Assembly: GCA_009778275.1 (NCBI GenBank)
Contig: WRKC01000047.1
Coordinates: forward strand, 1 to 6,206
Reading direction: 5' to 3'
Length of the DNA: 6,206 bases
Origin: Methanomassiliicoccaceae archaeon
Lineage (GTDB): Archaea; Thermoplasmatota; Thermoplasmata; Methanomassiliicoccales; Methanomethylophilaceae
Position 1 is the first letter of the stretch; each line of letters opens with the position of its first letter. Under the pieces are notes generated by a model. It saw only the letters and a program-made list of their open reading frames with translations. It was not told the DNA's origin and searched no databases. Positions 1 to 6,206 of this stretch are shown piece by piece. A program made the position numbers and the translations under genes.

Positions 1-2895
1 GTGAAGGTCCCCTCCATGTCCCTTTCAGCCAAATATCCCAGCGTGGATCTGATGGGGTGGGAGGGCGTATCGAAGTTCAAAAGCAACTACAGGCACGAGA
101 CCAATGAGATAAAGGAGTGGATAAGGAGCGTCATCAACACCGCCGCCGTGAACTTCGGAACCTCGAAAGCGCTGGGAACGATAAAGATCCCCATCGACCC
201 GAGCGACGACGAGACATTCATGGAGACCATCCTGAAAGCCGCGGAGAGTGCCCTGAAGAATGGAAATGCCCAATTGGAAAAGATAATGACCAGCGCCATC
301 AGGGATCAGAAGATATCGGACCCTTTCACCTCCGCCATCTACAGAACGATATCGGAGAACAGCGAAAAGGTCTACGGCACGGATGTGTTCAGGAGCAATG
401 TCAGGACCTCTGTGATGATGGCGCTTTCTTCATATTATACAGATAAAGGCATATCCTTCGGCACGGCCGACCTTCAGGCCGCCGCCGACGTCCTCTCCGA
501 CGGAGATGATGTCAAAAGGGCCATCGAAGGGTATGACAATGCGGCCGCGGGCTGCGTCGAAGGTCTGAGGGCGCTCGCGGAGATACCTGCCGGAAAGTCC
601 GGGACCTTTAAGGATATCTGCACTGCGATCCTTCAAAAAGGGGTGCTTTTCCTTGACTTTGCGACGAACGTTCCGGAACGCATCATTGCGCTTTGCGCCG
701 AAGCGGTCGAGAACACCAACATAAACCCGTACAGCGGGGTCATCGAACTTCCGGACACCGACAGCTACAAGCTCACCGACTCCAACGGGAACACTTCGGT
801 CGAGAAGATATCCGTATCTTCCATTTCATCATCCCCCGACATTCGCGTCAAAGGACCGAACGACAACCTCAGGGACTGCATCCATTACGTGGGGTTCAAC
901 GATAACAGCGGTGCTTCGTACGCCACGGCCTTCTCGGTGGTGATCAAGGACCGCTTCGAGTACGTCGCGAAAAGCTCCGGCGTGCTGGAATCCGCCATGG
1001 GGGTCTCCGACTCGGTGTACAAAGGGTCGTCGATGATCAATCTGGAACTGAAGATAGTGGTTGCCAGCGGATGGGAGTTGGCGGGAGTGAAGAAATACGA
1101 CCCAAGTAACAATTTCTTTGAAGACGCATGGAATGTTCTGATCAAACTCCTCGGCCCCATCCTGGAGCCCCTGCGCAAAGTGGTCTCGATGATATCCGAC
1201 GCCCTTTCTGTGCTGGGTTCGGCGCTTATCGAACTTTCAAAATACGTCGCGATGGTGATAGAAAAATTGTACAGGATCCTCATGGAGCCGCTCGAGATGT
1301 TGAGCAGGTTCATCGAAGAGAAACTGGACAAGATGATCAACGTCGCTCTGGAAAAGGCGGTGGATGCCGTCCAATGGATAGTGGGCATAGACCTGTCAAA
1401 GCAGACCGTCGGGTTCACTTTCATGGGTTTCACCCTTACATTCACAACGAACCTCGCCTCCCTGGGCAGCGCTACCAAGACGTTGCTCACGGTCACAATG
1501 AGTTACACAATGGATAATCTGAAGATATTCGGTTCGGTTACCATCAAGCAGAAGGGTTCCGGCTCAAGCAGGGAGCTGCTGCTCTCCGGGAATGCGGGGA
1601 TCGAAGGCAATACCTGGAGCGTCGCCGCCGACATAGACCCGCTGATGAAATCCACAGGGCACATGATATCCATGTACGGGCATATCAAAGGGGTGAAGTT
1701 CGACGTGGTCCTTCCGGACCTCGTCCAATACCAGCACGCCGAGTTCTCCCTTTCCGACGTCCCGGGGCTGGGGGCCGTTCTTTCGAACATACCCCTTCCG
1801 ATACCGGGCCTGAAAGCGTCGATCGACGCGGGAGTGAATCTGAAGTACAACATGCCGTTCAAGACCGGGATCCTCATAAACGAGTTCGAGCTGAACCCTC
1901 CGGGCACCGACCGCGACAACGAGTGGGTGGAGATACTCAACGCGACGAGCACGCGGGTCGATTTGGAGGGCTACACCCTGCATGCGGCATCGGATCCGCA
2001 GAAAAAGGTCTTCAAGATAACTGATCTGGTACTGGGCCCGGGGCAGAAAGAGGTCATCGTTTTTCCGGGGGCGTTCCTGAACAACTCGAAGGAATCCGTT
2101 ATATTGAGATCCCCGGACGGGAGGGAGGTTGACAAGACCCCTGCGAAAAGCGATTCGGCCAATGACAGCCGCACTTGGCAGAGGGTGGCGGACGGCGCCA
2201 TTGACTGGGCCTTTGCCGAAGGCACTCCCGGAACGACAAATTGCGGCGGGCTGTTCGGCAGTGCGATGGTCAAGGCGCAGATAATAAAGATACTGCAGGA
2301 CTCGGCGGTCAAGATAATGGGGGAGATGAAGTACCTTAAGAGCCCGGAGGACCTGTCGATATTCTTCCAGAAGGCGCTTCACCATGCGATCACCTCCGGC
2401 ATCGAGATGCTGGCGGCGTGCCTGGTGGAAGCGGCCATATTCGTGTCACTGGATATCACTGACGCATCGTCCACCATATGCGGCGGGGTGCGGATATCTC
2501 TGTTCATCGATTCCGGGTTCATCGAGGAGGGGCTGAAGTATCTGGTTGGGGAGATCGAATCGATCCTCCTTAACATCGAGAACCCCTTCGGCCTCAGGCC
2601 GCTGGAGATACTGACGGACAATCTGTATCTGGGTGTCACCCTCTACTTCGGATTGACGACCCCCAAGTACCTGAAGGGGTTGGACCTATATCCGAAGGTG
2701 AGACTGGGTATCCACATCAACACCAACGTGTCGGGCCTTTGCAGGATCGTCGGCGCGGACATCGGGAAATGGAAGGTCACCGCCGGGGTCCTCATAATGG
2801 ATTGCCCCACTCCCCTGATACCGTCCGTGCTGAAGCCGGACATGATGCTTGAATCAGACCTTTGGCTCTTGCGAGCCACATTCACTTCGGTGTGA
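1..2895 (+). CDS. Large protein of unknown function with an internal lamin-tail (LTD) domain; 5' end probably outside the window
   Basis: I do not recognise this 964-codon protein as a whole. The frame is open from base 1 and ends at TGA 2893-2895. The first codon is GTG, but no ribosome site can be checked, and the start of the protein shows no signal peptide or anchor, so a longer protein is likely. Residues about 20-300 are mixed helical and soluble-looking. Residues about 374-463 form a long run of amphipathic to hydrophobic helices, and 466-620 is rich in alternating-hydrophobic strands. Residues 623-747 are a clear LTD domain: it opens with ILINEFELNPPG, continues with NEWVEILN and LEGYTLH, and closes with the typical WAFAEGTPGTTN. 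LTDs are immunoglobulin-like beta-sandwiches, often found in exported or surface prokaryotic proteins. After it come a hydrophobic helix (about 798-818) and a strand-rich C-terminus. A surface, envelope or membrane-associated structural role is my inference. The LTD call is firm; the function is unknown. Confidence 0.85.
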   Translation: MKVPSMSLSAKYPSVDLMGWEGVSKFKSNYRHETNEIKEWIRSVINTAAVNFGTSKALGTIKIPIDPSDDETFMETILKAAESALKNGNAQLEKIMTSAIRDQKISDPFTSAIYRTISENSEKVYGTDVFRSNVRTSVMMALSSYYTDKGISFGTADLQAAADVLSDGDDVKRAIEGYDNAAAGCVEGLRALAEIPAGKSGTFKDICTAILQKGVLFLDFATNVPERIIALCAEAVENTNINPYSGVIELPDTDSYKLTDSNGNTSVEKISVSSISSSPDIRVKGPNDNLRDCIHYVGFNDNSGASYATAFSVVIKDRFEYVAKSSGVLESAMGVSDSVYKGSSMINLELKIVVASGWELAGVKKYDPSNNFFEDAWNVLIKLLGPILEPLRKVVSMISDALSVLGSALIELSKYVAMVIEKLYRILMEPLEMLSRFIEEKLDKMINVALEKAVDAVQWIVGIDLSKQTVGFTFMGFTLTFTTNLASLGSATKTLLTVTMSYTMDNLKIFGSVTIKQKGSGSSRELLLSGNAGIEGNTWSVAADIDPLMKSTGHMISMYGHIKGVKFDVVLPDLVQYQHAEFSLSDVPGLGAVLSNIPLPIPGLKASIDAGVNLKYNMPFKTGILINEFELNPPGTDRDNEWVEILNATSTRVDLEGYTLHAASDPQKKVFKITDLVLGPGQKEVIVFPGAFLNNSKESVILRSPDGREVDKTPAKSDSANDSRTWQRVADGAIDWAFAEGTPGTTNCGGLFGSAMVKAQIIKILQDSAVKIMGEMKYLKSPEDLSIFFQKALHHAITSGIEMLAACLVEAAIFVSLDITDASSTICGGVRISLFIDSGFIEEGLKYLVGEIESILLNIENPFGLRPLEILTDNLYLGVTLYFGLTTPKYLKGLDLYPKVRLGIHINTNVSGLCRIVGADIGKWKVTAGVLIMDCPTPLIPSVLKPDMMLESDLWLLRATFTSV

Positions 2896-2937
2896 TGGCC
2901 AGGAGGAGAATACCCATTAAAAAAGAGGGCATCCATG

Positions 2938-2947
2938 TTTAATTATA
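2938..2947 (+). promoter_or_regulatory. Candidate TATA box for the GTPase-polC operon
   Basis: The AT-only decamer TTTAATTATA lies in the 73-bp gap between the two genes. Its centre is about 26 nt before the ATG at 2969, which is the usual distance from an archaeal TATA box to the transcription start. That would put the start at or next to the ATG and make a leaderless mRNA, in line with the absence of a Shine-Dalgarno before this ATG. The element is a loose match and no convincing BRE is obvious. A second A-rich stretch at 2917-2924 is a weaker alternative. Confidence 0.45.
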
Positions 2948-2968
2948 GATGATGCGTATAGCCTTTCC

Positions 2969-3967
2969 ATGGCCGGAGCAAGCTTCAGGATACCAACGGT
3001 CCTCACGGCGGACGAACTTATGGATAAGTCGTTCAAGAGGGCATCGAAGATCTCGAAGAAGGGATCCGACGCATTGGACGGGAAGAAAAAGACAGCCTTG
3101 GCGAAAGTGACCGCCTCGGGAGATATCGTTACCTCGACCCTTAACGGCTACATAGAAAAATTCCCGAGGATCGACAAAGGGGAGGATTTCCTTCCCGAAC
3201 TTGTCGACCTTGTTATCGGGATAGACAGATACAAAAAAGCCCTCGGCGCTTTGAATTGGGCCTCCAACAGGATAGACAAACTGAAGAACGATTCTCTGAG
3301 AGACATCAGAGGGACAAAGGACCCCAGAACGATCGACGGCGTCAGGAACAGCTTCTACGGGAGGATGTCATCATACATCAAAAGGATCGATGACGATCTT
3401 CTTTTCCTCCAAGAAGCGAAGAACAAATTCAGGAAGCTTCCGGCAGTGGACCCGAATGTCCCCACGGTCGTGGTTGCGGGATTCCCTAACGTCGGCAAAA
3501 GCAGCCTGGTGGCCGAGCTGAGTACCGCGGAGCCTCAGATCGCACCCTATCCCTTTACAACAAAAGGCATCATCATAGGCCACGTCAAGGACGACTGGAG
3601 GACATTCCAGGTGATCGACACACCGGGTCTCCTCGACCGCAGTTTCGAGGACAGGAATGCGATAGAGAAACAGGCGGTCCTCGCCCTGAGATATCTGACG
3701 GATGTGATGGTGTTCCTGCTGGACCCTTCGGAGGCCTGCGGCTATGACATGGGAAAACAGAATGCCCTCCTTGAAGCGGTAAGGAAGAACTTTTCCGGAG
3801 TTCCCATCATTGTCGCCGAGAGCAAAAGCGACCTGCTCAAAAGGAGCGGGGAGAACATCAGTTTCTCGGTCGAGACAGGTGACGGCATGGAGGATCTGAA
3901 AGGAAAGATATTGGCTCTTGTGAGGACCGTGTTCAGAAAGAAAGCGGTAGCCTCGGAGGAAGAGTGA
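2969..3967 (+). CDS. NOG1/OBG-class GTPase, archaeal type (probable ribosome-assembly GTPase)
   Basis: The 332-residue protein fits archaeal NOG1-like GTPases, which lack the long C-terminus of eukaryotic Nog1. Residues 1 to about 165 are the basic, helical NOG1 N-terminal region. The G domain follows: G1 P-loop GFPNVGKSS at 171-179, G2/switch I PYPFTTKG at 193-200, G3 DTPG at 217-220, and the NOG1-like DPSEACGY at 252-259. The G4 position reads SKSD (285-288) where NKxD is expected, and a G5-like SVETGDG follows. Eukaryotic Nog1 acts in 60S subunit maturation; an equivalent large-subunit role in archaea is inferred from family. ATG 2969 is chosen because it gives the full N-terminal domain and sits 26 nt from a TATA-like element, although no Shine-Dalgarno precedes it. 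The stop is 2 nt before polC, so the two are probably co-transcribed. Substitution of the G4 Asn is the only oddity. Confidence 0.93.
   Translation: MAGASFRIPTVLTADELMDKSFKRASKISKKGSDALDGKKKTALAKVTASGDIVTSTLNGYIEKFPRIDKGEDFLPELVDLVIGIDRYKKALGALNWASNRIDKLKNDSLRDIRGTKDPRTIDGVRNSFYGRMSSYIKRIDDDLLFLQEAKNKFRKLPAVDPNVPTVVVAGFPNVGKSSLVAELSTAEPQIAPYPFTTKGIIIGHVKDDWRTFQVIDTPGLLDRSFEDRNAIEKQAVLALRYLTDVMVFLLDPSEACGYDMGKQNALLEAVRKNFSGVPIIVAESKSDLLKRSGENISFSVETGDGMEDLKGKILALVRTVFRKKAVASEEE
3955..3960 (+). promoter_or_regulatory. Ribosome binding site of polC, inside the GTPase 3' end
   Basis: GGAGGA lies 9 nt before ATG 3970, a normal Shine-Dalgarno spacing. It supports ATG 3970 over the in-frame GTG at 3964, which would be only 3 nt from the motif. 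It overlaps the last GTPase codons, so translation of the two genes may be coupled. Confidence 0.7.
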
Positions 3968-3969
3968 CG

Positions 3970-6206
3970 ATGGACGAGATAGCCGCCAGCGACGAGATGA
4001 AAGAATACTTCAGGTCGCTTTCCGAGAAGAACAACGAATGCTACGCCATCGCCGAGGCGGCGAGAAAAGTAGGGAAGGACCCGGAGACCTTCGTTGAGAT
4101 TCCTCAGGCAGCAGACCTGGCCTCCAGGGTGGAAAAGCTTCTGAAGGATTACAATGTGGAAGGCGTCGCGGACGACATCCGCAGACTCACGAATGAGCAC
4201 GAGAACCGCGAGATAGTCGCGCTTATGATAGCAAAAGAGATAGCAAAGAGACCTGGGGAAAGTCTCGAGAAAGTAGTTGACAGGGCGGTAAGGGTCGGTC
4301 TCGCCGTTCTGACGGAGGGGATACTTGTAGCACCGCTCGAAGGGATCGCGGACACGAGGATCAAGACAAATGCGGACGGCTCCTCTTACATCGATCTGAT
4401 GTTCGCCGGGCCGATCCGCGCCGCCGGGGGCACGGCACAGGCAATGAGCGTCCTGATAGCCGATATGGTGCGTCAGGCGCTTGACATCGGGAAGTACATC
4501 CCGACCAATGAAGAGATAGCCAGGTTCAATGAGGAAATACCATTATACAAACAGTGCCAGCATCTTCAGTTCTCTCCGACCGTCCAGGAAATAGACATGA
4601 TAGTAAGGAACTGCCCCATATGCATTGACGGGGAAGGAACGGAGGCCGATGAGATCTCCGGATACAGGGACCTTCCGAGGATCGAGACCAACCGAGTCAG
4701 GGGCGGTGCGTGCCTCGTCATCGCCGAGGGAATGTGCCAAAAAGCATCCAAGCTGCAGAAACACGTGGAAAAACTTAACATCAAAGGGTGGGAGTTCATC
4801 GGAGAGTACATCAAAGCTCACAAACCCCCGGAAGAGAACAAGGACGCACAGAAAAAAGTGCAGCCGTCAAAAACGTATCTCAAAGACCTGGTAGCCGGGA
4901 GACCCATTTTCGGGCACCCTTGCGCCGTAGGCGGGTTCAGGCTGAGATACGGAAGGGCCAGGACTACCGGCCTGGCGGCATTGGCGTTCAATCCGGCAAG
5001 CATGTACGCTATGGACGAATTCATGGCGCTCGGCACCCAAATAAAGATAGAAAGACCCGGCAAAGCATGCGTGGCCACGCCCTGCGACATGTTGGACGGT
5101 CCGGTCGTGCTGCTGAAGAACGGCGACCTGGTCTATTGCCAGACGGCAGAGGAGATGAAGGCCGTACACGAGGATGTCGCGGAGATCGTTGATAATGGTG
5201 AGATACTTGTCCCGTACGGCGAATTCAGCGAGAACAACCACCCTCTCGTGCCATGCGGATATCCGATCGAATGGCACAGGGAAGAGATGCTCGCAAAGAC
5301 CGCGGAACTCCCCGAGGATTGGGAGAACCCGAGTTACGAACGCGCGAAAGAGATGTGCTCGCAGTACGGCATCCCCCTGCATCCGAAATACAACATGTTC
5401 TGGTTCGATGTCACGGTGGAGAAGCTTGGGCACCTCAGGTCCAAGATATTGTCCGGCGGCAGATTCGACGGCCGCCTGATACTTGCCAAAGAGGCGGGGG
5501 CAAAGGCGGTATTGGAAGACCTTTGCGCCACGCACCGCATGTCAGGGGACGAGATCGTTATCGATGAGATCTATTCCATGCCCTTACTGGACGGGCTCGG
5601 GCTCGGCGTGAGGGACGGCGGGATAACCTCTCTGAAAGAGCTTGAGGAGGACGACCCCCTTTCAGCGGTAAGCAGCGCGGCAGGCTTCGAGATCCGTGCG
5701 AAAGCGAGGACCCGCATAGGAACAAGGATGGCCCGCCCGGAGAAAGCGAAGGAGAGGGAGATGTCGCCAAAGGTGCATTCCTTATTCCCGGTGGGAAGGG
5801 AGGGGCAGCACACAAGGGAGATGGATTCTGCAATAAAAGCATCCAGATCGAAGTCCCCCCAGCTTAGTTCAAGATCGGAACCCACCCTAAGCATAGAGGT
5901 GGGAAAGAGATTGTGCCAGAAATGCGGAGACATCACATTCCGCACATGGTGCAGGGAATGCGGGACGCACACGGTCGCATCGAATGCGAAGAGGGCTTAT
6001 TCCGGCGGCGGGGAGTCGAAGATGGATATCAACCTGTCGGAGGAATACAACGATGCCCTCGCAAGCCTCAGAGAAAAGGCCCCCGATGAACTCAAATGCG
6101 TCGAGGGGCTGATCTCTAGATCGAAGACGCCGGAGATACTTGAGAAAGGGATACTTCGATCGAAGAACGGCGTATCGATGTACAAGGACGGCACGATAAG
6201 GTACGA
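3970..6206 (+). CDS. polC: DNA polymerase II (family D) large subunit DP2, 3'-truncated by the window edge
   Basis: DP2 is the polymerising subunit of the heterodimeric PolD replicase and pairs with the exonuclease subunit DP1. The window holds 745 full codons plus two bases; the family is usually about 1100-1300 residues, longer with inteins. I translated the frame by hand and found no stop. DP2 signatures appear in the expected order: GPIRAAGGTAQA at 147-158, NCPIC-IDGE with Cys 215 and 218, YGRARTTGLAA from 327, an ENNHPLVP-GY segment, IPLHPKY, and the strongly diagnostic RTRIGTRMARPEKAKE beginning at 580. A four-cysteine zinc knuckle follows (C649, C652, C661, C664; CxxC-x8-CxxC). The catalytic aspartates of the double-psi-beta-barrel core and the C-terminal DP1/PCNA contact regions lie downstream of the window. 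No intein occurs in the visible part. The start is ATG 3970 with GGAGGA 9 nt upstream, two bases after the GTPase stop, indicating an operon. Absence of a stop at the right edge reflects the window cut, not gene damage. Confidence 0.97.
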   Translation, partial: MDEIAASDEMKEYFRSLSEKNNECYAIAEAARKVGKDPETFVEIPQAADLASRVEKLLKDYNVEGVADDIRRLTNEHENREIVALMIAKEIAKRPGESLEKVVDRAVRVGLAVLTEGILVAPLEGIADTRIKTNADGSSYIDLMFAGPIRAAGGTAQAMSVLIADMVRQALDIGKYIPTNEEIARFNEEIPLYKQCQHLQFSPTVQEIDMIVRNCPICIDGEGTEADEISGYRDLPRIETNRVRGGACLVIAEGMCQKASKLQKHVEKLNIKGWEFIGEYIKAHKPPEENKDAQKKVQPSKTYLKDLVAGRPIFGHPCAVGGFRLRYGRARTTGLAALAFNPASMYAMDEFMALGTQIKIERPGKACVATPCDMLDGPVVLLKNGDLVYCQTAEEMKAVHEDVAEIVDNGEILVPYGEFSENNHPLVPCGYPIEWHREEMLAKTAELPEDWENPSYERAKEMCSQYGIPLHPKYNMFWFDVTVEKLGHLRSKILSGGRFDGRLILAKEAGAKAVLEDLCATHRMSGDEIVIDEIYSMPLLDGLGLGVRDGGITSLKELEEDDPLSAVSSAAGFEIRAKARTRIGTRMARPEKAKEREMSPKVHSLFPVGREGQHTREMDSAIKASRSKSPQLSSRSEPTLSIEVGKRLCQKCGDITFRTWCRECGTHTVASNAKRAYSGGGESKMDINLSEEYNDALASLREKAPDELKCVEGLISRSKTPEILEKGILRSKNGVSMYKDGTIRY

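Noticed and set aside
885..1496. Minus-strand open frame (203 codons) opposite the helical region of the LTD protein
   Set aside because: The hydrophobic and Ser-rich composition mirrors the plus-strand codons; it has no independent promoter or ribosome site.
1564..2385. Long minus-strand open frame (273 codons) opposite the LTD protein gene
   Set aside because: Its product is Arg-rich and low in recognisable motifs, as expected for a shadow frame of a GC-rich gene. The plus-strand frame contains a genuine LTD domain across the same bases.
2896..2968. Transcription terminator between the LTD gene and the GTPase
   Set aside because: There is no hairpin and no run of T residues on the plus strand; the only homopolymer is A-rich (2919-2924).
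3964..3966. GTG as the polC start, overlapping the GTPase stop
   Set aside because: It is in frame, but only 3 nt from GGAGGA, and would add just two residues. ATG 3970 has the better spacing and codon.
4867..5535. Minus-strand open frame (222 codons) opposite polC
   Set aside because: It lies entirely within DP2 coding sequence with conserved family motifs on the plus strand, and shows no start signals or family features of its own.
1..6206. UAG readthrough (pyrrolysine), considered because the organism might be a methylotrophic methanogen
   Set aside because: Both gene ends visible here are TGA, and no in-frame TAG interrupts any of the three genes.
1..6206. Mobile element, CRISPR array, tRNA or defence system
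   Set aside because: No direct or inverted repeats, cloverleaf-like sequence, transposase, integrase or nuclease motifs were seen. The only non-coding stretch is 73 bp long.

Overview
The window comes from a euryarchaeal chromosome. The most specific marker is the 5' two-thirds of the gene for DP2, the large subunit of archaeal family-D DNA polymerase. It has no bacterial or eukaryotic counterpart. The gene before it is an archaeal-length NOG1-type GTPase. By eye the coding DNA is in the mid-50s % GC, with heavy use of AGG/AGA for Arg and ATA for Ile. I also see a possible leaderless promoter. Together these fit a Thermoplasmata-type archaeon, perhaps of the Methanomassiliicoccales. That placement is an inference from general character, not from a sequence comparison. 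No mobile element, tRNA, rRNA or CRISPR array is visible. All genes lie on the plus strand and coding density is very high.

Bases 1-2895 are an open reading frame of 964 codons that reaches the left edge, so its true start may lie outside the window. I do not recognise the protein as a whole. It has a clear lamin-tail-type (LTD) beta-sandwich domain at about residues 623-747. A long helical amphipathic region (about 374-463) and strand-rich segments lie before it, and an unassigned helix-plus-strand region lies after it. It is the least explained and most interesting object here.

Bases 2896-2968 are a short AT-richer gap holding a TATA-like element about 26 nt before the next start codon and an orphan Shine-Dalgarno-like sequence. 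No convincing terminator is seen.

Bases 2969-3967 encode the NOG1/OBG-class GTPase, with an intact P-loop and DTPG motif but a variant G4 motif (SKSD in place of NKxD). Two bases after its stop codon, at 3970, polC (DP2) begins with a good Shine-Dalgarno inside the GTPase 3' end. It runs off the right edge after 745 full codons, before the catalytic aspartates. The GTPase and polC are very probably one transcript, pairing a likely ribosome-assembly factor with the replicative polymerase.
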